Source: Comamonas testosteroni (GTDB lineage Bacteria > Pseudomonadota > Gammaproteobacteria > Burkholderiales > Burkholderiaceae_C). From it: a stretch of 64,000 nt of DNA. The DNA is taken from the NCBI RefSeq assembly GCF_014076415.1, contig NZ_CP043568.1:868001-932000 (forward strand), given 5' to 3'. A program made the translations under genes and the position numbers. Below are positions 18,875-27,190 of this stretch, piece by piece. The notes under the pieces were generated by a model, which ran no database searches, was not told where the DNA came from, and saw only the letters and a program-made list of their open reading frames with translations. The number at the start of each line of letters is the position of its first letter. The first letter of the stretch is position 1.

Positions 18875-18877
18875 TCA

Positions 18878-18920
18878 GGAGCTGGTAGCGCTTGATATGC
18901 AGTGAATGCAAGGCGCTATC
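18878..18920. repeat. Intergenic GATAGC/GCTATC repeat, copy 3
   Basis: GGAGCTGGTAGCGCTTGATA (from 18878) and AAGGCGCTATC (18910-18920) flank a 16-base core between hisB and hisH. The right end is identical to copy 1. Confidence 0.6.
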
Positions 18921-18955
18921 TTTAGAAAATCAAATCTCGACAAGCGGTAGCTGCT

Positions 18956-19624
18956 ATGAGTTTGAAGAACAACACCGTAGCCGTGGTCGATTACGGCATG
19001 GGCAATCTGCGCTCGGTCTCGCAGGCGGTACGCACGGCCGCGGCCGATACCGGCTGGGACGTGGTCGTCACGGCCGATCCCGAGGTGGTCCTTGCCGCCA
19101 ACCGCGTAGTCCTGCCCGGTCAGGGCGCCATGCCCGACTGCATGCGCGAGCTGCGCGAATCCGGCCTGCAGCAGGCCGTGCTCGATGCGGCTGCCAACAA
19201 GCCGCTGTTCGGCGTCTGCGTGGGCATGCAGATGCTGCTCGACCACAGCGACGAAGGCGATGTGCCGGGCCTGGGGCTGATTCCCGGCAATGTGCGCAAG
19301 TTCGATCTCGAAGGCAGGACGCAGGCCGACGGCAGTCGTTTCAAGGTGCCGCAAATGGGCTGGAACCAGGTGCAGCAGACGCAGCAGGGCGGCAAGCCCC
19401 ATGCGCTGTGGGCCGGCATTCCCGACGGCAGCTTCTACTATTTTGTGCACAGCTTTTATGCGCAGGTGCAACAAAGCGCGCATTGCGCGGCCGAGGCCGA
19501 CTATGGCGGCCTCTTTGCATGTGCCGTCGCACGCGATAATATTTTCGCAACCCAGTTCCACCCCGAGAAAAGCTCGGACCAGGGGCTGGCGCTGTTCCGC
19601 AACTTCCTGGGCTGGAAGCCCTGA
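18956..19624 (+). CDS. hisH: Imidazole glycerol phosphate synthase, glutaminase subunit
   Basis: A 222-residue class I glutamine amidotransferase that feeds ammonia to HisF. The nucleophilic Cys lies in [15 protein letters not shown] and the His-Glu pair in [13 protein letters not shown] near the end. [15 protein letters not shown] is the usual N terminus. Its partner hisF is 13 kb downstream because of the glycan-cluster insertion. Confidence 0.96.
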   Translation: MSLKNNTVAVVDYGMGNLRSVSQAVRTAAADTGWDVVVTADPEVVLAANRVVLPGQGAMPDCMRELRESGLQQAVLDAAANKPLFGVCVGMQMLLDHSDEGDVPGLGLIPGNVRKFDLEGRTQADGSRFKVPQMGWNQVQQTQQGGKPHALWAGIPDGSFYYFVHSFYAQVQQSAHCAAEADYGGLFACAVARDNIFATQFHPEKSSDQGLALFRNFLGWKP

Positions 19625-19682
19625 AGTTTTTCTTTGTGCACTGGCCATTTCTGACGGCCAAACTTGCTAGCAGATCACCATC

Positions 19683-20426
19683 ATGTTGCTCATCCCCGCT
19701 ATCGACCTCAAGGACGGCCACTGCGTTCGCCTGATTCAGGGTGATATGGACCAGTCCACCACTTTCGGTGAAGACCCCGCAGCCATGGCCGCCAAATGGC
19801 TGGATGAGGGGGCCCGTCGCCTGCACCTGGTAGACCTGAACGGCGCCTTTGCGGGCCAGCCCAAGAACCTGTCGGCCATCAAGAGCATCCTCAAGGAAGT
19901 CGATGGCGAGATTCCCGTTCAGCTGGGCGGTGGCATCCGTGATCTGGACACCATCGAGCGCTACATCGATCTGGGCATCGAGTACCTGATCATCGGCACC
20001 GCTGCCGTGAAGAACCCCGGTTTCCTGCAGGATGCCTGCAGCGCCTTTCCCGGCCACATCATCGTGGGCCTGGACGCCAAGGACGGCAAGGTGGCGATCG
20101 ACGGCTGGAGCAAGCTCACCGGTCAGGATGTAATCGAAACCGCCAAGCGCTTCGAAGACTGGGGCGTGGAATCCATCATCTACACCGATATCGGTCGTGA
20201 CGGCATGCTCAGCGGCATCAACATCGACGCCACCGTCAAGCTGGCCCAGTCGCTGAAGATTCCGGTCATCGCCTCGGGCGGTCTGGCCGGCATGGCCGAC
20301 ATCGAAGCGCTGTGCAAGGTGCAGGACGAGGGCGTGGAAGGCGTTATATGCGGCCGCGCCATCTATACCGGCGATCTGGACTTCGCCGCTGGCCAGGAGC
20401 GTGCGGACGAGCTCACGGGTGAGTGA
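19683..20426 (+). CDS. hisA: ProFAR isomerase
   Basis: A 247-residue TIM-barrel isomerase of histidine synthesis. The N terminus [16 protein letters not shown] carries the catalytic Asp, and GGGIR and [10 protein letters not shown] carry phosphate-binding and the second catalytic Asp. It is 58 bases after hisH and overlaps the mutarotase gene that follows. In related genomes hisF commonly comes next. Confidence 0.96.
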   Translation: MLLIPAIDLKDGHCVRLIQGDMDQSTTFGEDPAAMAAKWLDEGARRLHLVDLNGAFAGQPKNLSAIKSILKEVDGEIPVQLGGGIRDLDTIERYIDLGIEYLIIGTAAVKNPGFLQDACSAFPGHIIVGLDAKDGKVAIDGWSKLTGQDVIETAKRFEDWGVESIIYTDIGRDGMLSGINIDATVKLAQSLKIPVIASGGLAGMADIEALCKVQDEGVEGVICGRAIYTGDLDFAAGQERADELTGE

Positions 20427-21285
20427 CTTGACGTTTCAGGCCCAGGCCGTTGACTGGAAAGGACTCCCTGCCATTGCTTTGAAGCTGGGGCAGGGGGATT
20501 CGGTGCTGATCTGTCTGCAGGGCGCCCAGGTGCTGTCCTGGATCGGCCTGGGGCAGGAACGTTTGTTCCTCAGTCCCAGGGCGGCCCATGACGGCCAGAG
20601 CGCCATTCGCGGCGGCATTCCGGTCTGTTTCCCTCAGTTCAATCAACGCGGCCCCCTGGTCAAACATGGCTTTGCGCGCCTCAGTCGCTGGCAGGCCGAT
20701 GCTGCGCAGCCATCGGGCGAGGGTGGTGTGCAAATCTCCTTGTGCCTGACGGACAGCGAGGCATCGCGCGCCGTCTGGCCGCATGCCTTTGAGGCCATGC
20801 TCAGGGTCGAGCTCAGGCCCGGCATGTTGCGCGTGGAACTGGCCGTGCATAACCGCGGCCGGCAGGACCTGTCCTTTACCGCGGCCTTGCACGGCTATCT
20901 GCGTGTGGCCCAGGTCGAGCAGGCCAGCTTGCATGGCCTCGAAGGTTTGAGCTACTGGGATGCTGCTGCGGCTCAGCCGGACACCCATGTCATGCAGGAG
21001 GGCCGCGTCAGCTTCGGTACGGAGACCGATCGCGTCTATCCCCGTGCTGCTGCAGCCGTGCAGCTGCAAAGCTCGGGCCTGCCCTGGCTGCAGCTTGCCC
21101 AGGATGCATCCTGGAGCGAAACCGTGGTCTGGAATCCAGGCCCTGCGCTGTGTGCCACGCTCAAGGACATGGAAGTCGACAGCTGGCAGCAGATGCTGTG
21201 CGTGGAGGCAGCGGCCATTGATGCGCCTGTGGTTCTTGGGCCTGATCAGCGCTGGAAGGCGGCGCAGACCTTCGAATGCTTTTGA
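20419..21285 (+). CDS. D-hexose-6-phosphate mutarotase (YeaD-like aldose 1-epimerase)
   Basis: A 288-residue galactose-mutarotase-fold protein that speeds conversion between anomers of hexose 6-phosphates. Typical segments are [24 protein letters not shown] (broken here by conserved residues only) with the active-site His, ALHGYLRV, and ETVVWNPG near residue 245 with the catalytic Glu/Trp region. The start is uncertain: GTG 20401, GTG 20419 and TTG 20428 are all possible and overlap hisA or abut it. Its link to histidine synthesis is unclear. Confidence 0.85.
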   Translation: MSDLTFQAQAVDWKGLPAIALKLGQGDSVLICLQGAQVLSWIGLGQERLFLSPRAAHDGQSAIRGGIPVCFPQFNQRGPLVKHGFARLSRWQADAAQPSGEGGVQISLCLTDSEASRAVWPHAFEAMLRVELRPGMLRVELAVHNRGRQDLSFTAALHGYLRVAQVEQASLHGLEGLSYWDAAAAQPDTHVMQEGRVSFGTETDRVYPRAAAAVQLQSSGLPWLQLAQDASWSETVVWNPGPALCATLKDMEVDSWQQMLCVEAAAIDAPVVLGPDQRWKAAQTFECF

Positions 21286-21419
21286 AGCGCTGAACGGGCA
21301 GGGGTGAGGCCACCCCGAGTCTGGATCGGTCCACGTGCGCAGACCTGCAGGCCGCCGATCTGTTCAATCCTGTCGCCGGCTCCATGGGCCCAAGCCGCAG
21401 TAGCAGGGCGGAAGACGGC

Positions 21420-22340
21420 TCAGCGGGGTTTGCTGCCCAGGGCATCCGCCAAGGCATCGACCAGAGGCGGGTTCAGATAATGCGGGCCGTCGAAGGCGAA
21501 GACCGTCCAGCCTTGGTAGGCCGTCAGCTGCGGCAGAAACTCCTCTGCCATGGCACTGCGAAAGCCACCACCCGGCGCAGGCCGGAAAGCCTCGGCAATC
21601 ACCCGTACCCGCGCCTGGCCCAGATGGGCGGTCAGCATTTGCAGGTATTCGCGTGCCACGCTGGGAGTGCGCGCGTGCACGCCGACTCCATCCTGGAAAA
21701 ACACGCCCACATCTTCAGGTATCCAGCGCATGATCCAGTCAACCAGCGCCTGGGGACCCATGTTGGCATTGTCGTAGGCGCTGATCCACAGCGGACGCGG
21801 CAGCTTGTTGAGAACCTCGGTGAGAAGGCTGGGCGTAGCCCAGGTCGGATCGATTTCGACCGGGAAGTACCAGCCGGCAACCCGCAGTGGCAGCGCTGTG
21901 ATCGCTGCTTTCAAGGCATATGACTGCATTGCCAGATCCGCGAGACTGGCGCGGGCCTTGGCCTCGTCATGCATGCCGGCCAGGCCGAGAATCAGCTCCT
22001 GCGCCCAGGGCTCGGCCGCGATGCGCTCCCAGTCCGGGAGATTGCGGCTCATGGAGGGCAGGTAAGTGCCGGGCACCAGGCTCAGATTGTCCACGGCCGT
22101 CCATTGCACCAGCAGGCGGCGGATGCCCAGACGCTGCCATGTTCCATGGGGCCGCAAAGTGTCGGCACTGGGCTGCCAGACCATGCCGGGCAGACGCAGG
22201 CCGGGCTTGGCCTGTGCCTCGGGCAGGCAGCAGCTCAGCGCCCAGGCCAGGCCCAGTGCCTCGCGTCTGTTGCATTGTTCCATCGTCATATCTATGGATC
22301 GAGCCGCTTTCTCCTTTCGGAGAAAGCGCTTTTCTTTCAT
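21420..22340 (-). CDS. DUF4434-type exported protein of the glycan operon
   Basis: A protein of up to 306 residues, last gene of a seven-gene operon. It resembles DUF4434, a TIM-barrel group related to glycoside hydrolases, with GWYFPVEIDPTWA, PLWISAYDNANMG, VGVFFQDGVG and WTVFAFDGPHYL as strand-end acidic motifs. A twin-Arg pair and hydrophobic stretch (NRREALGLAWALSCCLPEA, from about residue 26) suggest export. The start at 22340 overlaps the DUF2334 stop (ATGA); ATG 22289 would place the signal nearer the N terminus. A role in trimming the glycan is inferred from context. Confidence 0.72.
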   Translation of the reverse strand: MKEKRFLRKEKAARSIDMTMEQCNRREALGLAWALSCCLPEAQAKPGLRLPGMVWQPSADTLRPHGTWQRLGIRRLLVQWTAVDNLSLVPGTYLPSMSRNLPDWERIAAEPWAQELILGLAGMHDEAKARASLADLAMQSYALKAAITALPLRVAGWYFPVEIDPTWATPSLLTEVLNKLPRPLWISAYDNANMGPQALVDWIMRWIPEDVGVFFQDGVGVHARTPSVAREYLQMLTAHLGQARVRVIAEAFRPAPGGGFRSAMAEEFLPQLTAYQGWTVFAFDGPHYLNPPLVDALADALGSKPR

Positions 22341-23971
22341 GGCAGCTGGCTCGGAACCGTCCAGGTGAAGCCCAGATTGGAGATGCCACTGACAAGGCTC
22401 TTGAAGTCCGCCAGGCCAGGGGTTCCAACCTGCGGCTCCAGCCAGAACGGGTGGAAGAAGAACGAGGCATAACCGTCACGTACCGTCTTCACATACTGGG
22501 CATTGGTGAGAATGTCCTGCCATGTGTAGTTGAAGGAGGAAGTCGGGTCGATCTGATGAATGTCGTATTCGATGTTACCCAGGCTTTCCGGCAACACTTT
22601 CTGCCCGTAGTAGTCGGTCTGGATGGGGTAGGGGAAGATCTGGCCCACGGCAAAATCCTTCTCCACCGATGCAGTGAAATTGGGCTTGTCTGCGGTGTAG
22701 TACACCACGCGTTGATAAGTCTTGGGGAAGACCTGCGTACTGGCCTTGGATGCCAGCGCCGAGCCCTGGTAGTGCGGGGTTTCCCAGGCTGTCGCGCGAT
22801 ATCCATTGAGAGATAGCTCCAGCAGGCCGGCTCGATAACGTCCCAACGCCCAGGATGTCGAGTCTTCCGGCACGGGCTTGTTGTTGACAATGTCCCAGAA
22901 CTCGTAGTCATCGCCACTCACGGCCGTATAGCGATTGCGCACATTGCTGTACTGGTGTGTGTAGCCATGCATCACGATTTCGCCGCCGCGCACCAGTGCG
23001 TAGTTGAGAGCTCTCTTCAGATTGGTCGCCAGTGACATGGGTACCTGCATCGGCACTCCCGAGTTGTAGACGCCAAGAGGATCCTTGTAGTACGGAATGG
23101 TCGCAATCGAAAACGGGATCCGTTGCTGGTAGAGGTAGTCCGTCAGTGATTTCATTGCCGTCACACTGACCAAGGCGCTCACATCTTCAAGACGGACCAT
23201 GGCCTTGTGGCTTTCGGCATGGTTCACCCCCAGCATGTCATGCAGCATGTCTGCCAGCACGAGATAGCGATCGCGTGGTCCGATATAGCTGAAGGGCAGA
23301 TCCGCCACATACCAGAAGTTGCCCGACCTCACCACATAGGGCGCCTGCTCGCCGGTCTTTGGATTGGACATGGAGACCAGGTTCTGGGCCTTGGTGGTAT
23401 CGGTGATGGCCGTCAGCCCCACATCGGGATCCGCATTCACGGCTCCGGTACTGCTGTCGTATGCGTAGTATTTGACAAAGGGCAGGCTTTTGTAGGTGAT
23501 GGTGTCGAAGAACCCCGGTGCGGTGTTGCTTGATGTCGGAGCTGCATTGAGTCCGCGCAGTGCCGTCAGGTTGAAGCCATAGCGGGACTGGAAGCCGTAG
23601 GTCGGATCCCAGGCAAACTGCCAGAGGTTGTACTTGAACCAGACTATGGTCTTGCTCGAGCTGGCAGCATCGGTCATGAAGGCGGCAGGAACCGGGTTGT
23701 CGTAATACGCGCCCAGATAGAACGTGGCGTCGTAGCCGCTGAGCTGCCCTGCCGTGTAGTTCTGCACCGCGACCATATCGACCTTGCTGTCGAAATGTCC
23801 CAGCAGATTGCGCAGCATGATGGCATAGCCCATGCCGAGCTTGGTGTAGGCCGTATTGGGCGGCGCGTCATAAAGGATCAGTGTGCGCGGACCTGTTTGC
23901 GCAAAGGCGCCAGGGCTCGCAAAGAGCATGGCCAGCAGCCATGCCCCAAGAAGGCGTCCTAGGGTTTTCAT
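22337..23971 (-). CDS. DUF2334 protein, polysaccharide deacetylase-like, exported
   Basis: A 544-residue protein with a clear signal peptide (cleaved near ASPGAFAQ). The C-terminal half (about 245-480) has the DUF2334 arrangement related to NodB-type carbohydrate deacetylases: VRLEDVSAL with the acidic metal ligand, EIVMHGYTHQY with the HxxxH pair, and WETPHYQ. The N-terminal half resembles a flavodoxin-like or glutamine-amidotransferase-like sensor fold but is not assigned. A good ribosome site (AGGAGAG) precedes ATG 23971. It probably removes acetyl groups from the glycan made by the upstream genes. Confidence 0.78.
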   Translation of the reverse strand: MKTLGRLLGAWLLAMLFASPGAFAQTGPRTLILYDAPPNTAYTKLGMGYAIMLRNLLGHFDSKVDMVAVQNYTAGQLSGYDATFYLGAYYDNPVPAAFMTDAASSSKTIVWFKYNLWQFAWDPTYGFQSRYGFNLTALRGLNAAPTSSNTAPGFFDTITYKSLPFVKYYAYDSSTGAVNADPDVGLTAITDTTKAQNLVSMSNPKTGEQAPYVVRSGNFWYVADLPFSYIGPRDRYLVLADMLHDMLGVNHAESHKAMVRLEDVSALVSVTAMKSLTDYLYQQRIPFSIATIPYYKDPLGVYNSGVPMQVPMSLATNLKRALNYALVRGGEIVMHGYTHQYSNVRNRYTAVSGDDYEFWDIVNNKPVPEDSTSWALGRYRAGLLELSLNGYRATAWETPHYQGSALASKASTQVFPKTYQRVVYYTADKPNFTASVEKDFAVGQIFPYPIQTDYYGQKVLPESLGNIEYDIHQIDPTSSFNYTWQDILTNAQYVKTVRDGYASFFFHPFWLEPQVGTPGLADFKSLVSGISNLGFTWTVPSQLP

Positions 23972-24009
23972 GAGACTCTCCTGAGATCATTACACGGTGA
24001 GGCTTATTG

Positions 24010-24327
24010 CTACTGGTCACGGAATGGACTGCCCGGATTGGGCTTGCCTTTCGGCGGATTGCCGGGGGAGGGGTTGCCGGGTTTGACAGGCGGCTCGTCC
24101 AGCGTGTCATCCCGTGTGAAATCCTTCTTGAAATGTCCTTTGTGGTGGTGCGCGCGTTCGTTGCGCTTGCGCTCTACGGGGGACGCACCGACATCCATGC
24201 GGATCTGGGAGGCCCCAGGTGGCAATGGCGGCGGCATGACGTTGGAGGCCTGGGTCCAGTTGGCCCAGGTCAGCAGCGCCAGCGCGAGCAGCGCGCGCGT
24301 GGCCTGCCTTTGATCATGGGAGTGCAT
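24010..24327 (-). CDS. Small secreted Pro/Gly-rich protein
   Basis: A 105-residue protein with an N-terminal hydrophobic signal (about residues 11-27, ending QAS), a central basic His/Lys-rich stretch (ERAHHHKGHFKKDF) and a tail of repeated proline-lysine-glycine units (PGNPSPGNPPKGKPNPG). The very good ribosome site AAGGAG six bases before the ATG supports translation. I recognise no family. It sits between NfrA-like and DUF2334 genes; a cationic periplasmic protein could bind an acidic glycan, but this is speculation. Confidence 0.6.
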   Translation of the reverse strand: MHSHDQRQATRALLALALLTWANWTQASNVMPPPLPPGASQIRMDVGASPVERKRNERAHHHKGHFKKDFTRDDTLDEPPVKPGNPSPGNPPKGKPNPGSPFRDQ

Positions 24328-24429
24328 GAGAGTCTCCTTTCTGGAGTGCAGAAAGAAAAAGTGTCGAACAACACCATCTCCATAAACTCTAAGAATGGCG
24401 ATGGGTTCGGGCCTTAAAGGCGTGCCATC

Positions 24430-27180
24430 TCAAAACACCAAGGCGGCACGTAGAAACACGCCTTTCCCTCTGTCGTCCCCGGCAAGCCGGGCGCGATACT
24501 GCAGGGAGAGGTCGAGGTAGGAGCGGGGCGCATGGTCACGGTCCTCGCGGAACCAGAAACGCATGCTCACACCAACGCCAGCGCCAACCGAGCTTTGCTT
24601 GCCCGAGGCTGTGCGTTCAGAGTTGTAATCAGCGCCCAGGACTGCATGCGGAAACAGCACCAGTCTTGAGTCGCCCCCCCCCATTCGGAAACTGCGCCCT
24701 GCTTGGGCTTCGAACGTCGCGTAGTTCTGCTTGCGATGAATAAAACGGCCCACTTCGGCGTACATATTGAACGTGTTCCAGCTGGGCACATCCACGCGCA
24801 GGTCGGTGCCCATACCGCCCGAATATCCCATGCGCAGCAACCAGTCGTTGCTGGACAGCGAGCCGATGCGCACGCGCCGTTCGGCCGCGAGTATGAGGTT
24901 GTGATCGCTCAGCGGCTTGGCTCGAATACCGATGGCACCCTGGGTGGTCTCTCCGCCCGTGGGCACATCGTGGCGGCTGTAGACCGTTTGTGCAGCGCCT
25001 CCGTACACCTCCCAGAAGCGGCCGTCGCCGAACTTCTGCGGGCGCCAGTACACCTCGCTGACGAGCTGGGCCACGTCGCCATAGAGGCCGGGCTGGGCGC
25101 CCGCCGCGCCCAGGGAAATGCCCCGATAGCCTAGCAACGTGTTGATGCCCCAGGAGCGGTCCCGGTCGGCAACTTCACGCCGCGTCTCATATTGCTGCTG
25201 CGGCGTCATGGCGAGTCTGCCGTCATGTGCTGCGGCAATGGCCTGCTTGAAGTAGTCGATGGACTGATCGTTCTCGGCCAGCCTGCTGGCCGCGTAGGCT
25301 CCATCGCGCAGTGCCGTGTCAGGCAGGCGGCTCTGGTCACGTGCGCGGTTGAAGATGGACAAGGCACTGCGATCGTCCCCCACGCGGACGGCCAGATAGG
25401 CCAGATTGGGGTCGGCGCTTTGCTGCATCTCGGGCTCTGCGGTGGCCTGGGCAAAGCGTGCTGCCGCCTCGTCTCGCCGCCCTAGCTGAAGCAGCAGATC
25501 CACCTCGCTGGACAGGGACAGGCCGCCCATCTGCAAGGCCGTCTGTGCGTCGGCGTTGGCAGCCTCGGTCATACCCTGCTCGCGACGCAGACGACTGCGC
25601 AAGGCCAGCACTTCGACTGCATCGGGCTGAAGCTGCAGTGTTTGATCGGCCTCCTCAAGTGCCTGTGCCTTCTGGCCTGCAGCCAGCAATGCCTGCAGGC
25701 GCAACTGGCGATAGGGCAGTTGTCCGGGGTTGAGTTGTATGGCAGCAGCGGCCTTGTCTGCCGCCAAGGCATATTGCCCATCGCTGTAGGCTTGATAGGC
25801 TTCATGTGCGACTTTGTATGCCGGGTCCGGCGCTTGCTGACCGGGCCAGATTTCGCAGCCGGGCACATCGCCGGCGCTGAAGCAGTTGACCAGGGGCAGC
25901 GGCAGCTCGTAGCTGCGTGACATGGTTGAGGAGCGCAGCGTCTTGAGCTGTTCCCGGCGCCTGTTGACGTCGGCATTGCTGTCCGCCTCCAGCGCCTGCA
26001 CCAGCCGCTGGGCTCGTTCTGTCTGGCCGGCGGCCAGCGCTGCATCCAGGGCTATCACGCCGTAGTTCTGCCGCTCCGACCGCGACAGATGGGGGGCGGC
26101 AAGCGCTGCGTCGAAAGCCTGTTCGGAGGCCATGCCGCGACCTTGGAGATGCAGGGCCACGCCCTGCAGTACCTGCAGTGCAGGATCATGCTGCAGCGCC
26201 AGCCCTTGCTCTGCCACACGCTGTGCCTGGGCCGCCTGCCCATCCTGAAGCAGCAGGCCCAGCCATTGCAGGCGCGGCGCCAGCGCCTGCGGTGCCAGAC
26301 GCACGCTGGACTCGGCATGGCGCAGGGCCTTGGCCATGTCGCCTTGCTCGCGGGCCTGCAAGGCTTGCTCGAAAGGGCGCAGAGCCTGGCGCTGGCGTAT
26401 GGAGGTACGCAGCATCTGCCAATCGGCGTCCGACTGCAGCTGTTTGACCTTGTCCAGTCTTGCTGCACGGGCTTCGGCCTCGTCGAAGCGCCCGTTCTCC
26501 ACCAGCAGATAGACCAGCAGGCGCTGGTAGTCCAGACGCCCGGGGGCCGCAGCTACGGCCTGCCTTGCCAGAGGCAAGGCCGTCGCGAAGTCGCGCCGCT
26601 CGGTGGCGGCATAGGCCTGGCTGGCCTTGGCGTAACCAGCAGGCATTGCCTGTGCGGTCGGGCTCTTGCGCGGGCGCGGCGTGGTGTCCGCTGTCGATGC
26701 GGCCGCCTTTGCCGGCTCCGGTGTTGTCGCTGCTGAAGGCGTGGCCGTGCCTGGCGTCTTCGGCGGCTCCTTGGCCGCAGGAGCGGGCAGAGCTTGAGAC
26801 TCGGGCTGTCTGGCTGGAACGGCTCCCTGATGCATGTCGCGCAGAGCCTGGGCCAGACGCGCATCGCCAGGGTGGCGCTGAAGCTGGGCTTTCAATACGG
26901 CTTCGGCCTGTGCGGGTTGGCCAAAGCGGCGATGGGCTGCCGCCAGTTGCAAGGCGATCTCGGTGTTGTCCGGTGCCAGACGCTGAGCCTGCTGCAGCTC
27001 GGAGATGGCGCGCTGGCCATCGCCGCGCGCCATGGCCTCATACGCCTTGTCGATCCGGGGGTAGACCTGAAAGCGCTGTCTGGGAGTGATATCCGGACCT
27101 AGATCCACCGTCTGCGCCAGACCATCGTATGGGGTGGCGCATGCCAGGGAAAGAACCAGAATAGGACGAGAAAGCTTCAT
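24430..27180 (-). CDS. nfrA: NfrA-like outer-membrane glycan export protein
   Basis: A 916-residue protein with a signal peptide (start at 27180, MKLSRPILVLSLACA), about 600 residues of tetratricopeptide-type helical repeats and a C-terminal beta-barrel (about 700-916) ending in Phe, as outer-membrane proteins do. This layout matches NfrA of Escherichia coli, the outer-membrane part of the phage N4 receptor system, and resembles PgaA and BcsC. A disordered Ala/Pro/Thr stretch lies around residues 130-185. The upstream in-frame 35 residues are rejected as they destroy the signal. It lies 10 bases after nfrB. Confidence 0.85.
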   Translation of the reverse strand: MKLSRPILVLSLACATPYDGLAQTVDLGPDITPRQRFQVYPRIDKAYEAMARGDGQRAISELQQAQRLAPDNTEIALQLAAAHRRFGQPAQAEAVLKAQLQRHPGDARLAQALRDMHQGAVPARQPESQALPAPAAKEPPKTPGTATPSAATTPEPAKAAASTADTTPRPRKSPTAQAMPAGYAKASQAYAATERRDFATALPLARQAVAAAPGRLDYQRLLVYLLVENGRFDEAEARAARLDKVKQLQSDADWQMLRTSIRQRQALRPFEQALQAREQGDMAKALRHAESSVRLAPQALAPRLQWLGLLLQDGQAAQAQRVAEQGLALQHDPALQVLQGVALHLQGRGMASEQAFDAALAAPHLSRSERQNYGVIALDAALAAGQTERAQRLVQALEADSNADVNRRREQLKTLRSSTMSRSYELPLPLVNCFSAGDVPGCEIWPGQQAPDPAYKVAHEAYQAYSDGQYALAADKAAAAIQLNPGQLPYRQLRLQALLAAGQKAQALEEADQTLQLQPDAVEVLALRSRLRREQGMTEAANADAQTALQMGGLSLSSEVDLLLQLGRRDEAAARFAQATAEPEMQQSADPNLAYLAVRVGDDRSALSIFNRARDQSRLPDTALRDGAYAASRLAENDQSIDYFKQAIAAAHDGRLAMTPQQQYETRREVADRDRSWGINTLLGYRGISLGAAGAQPGLYGDVAQLVSEVYWRPQKFGDGRFWEVYGGAAQTVYSRHDVPTGGETTQGAIGIRAKPLSDHNLILAAERRVRIGSLSSNDWLLRMGYSGGMGTDLRVDVPSWNTFNMYAEVGRFIHRKQNYATFEAQAGRSFRMGGGDSRLVLFPHAVLGADYNSERTASGKQSSVGAGVGVSMRFWFREDRDHAPRSYLDLSLQYRARLAGDDRGKGVFLRAALVF

Positions 27181-27190
27181 ATATTGGCAC

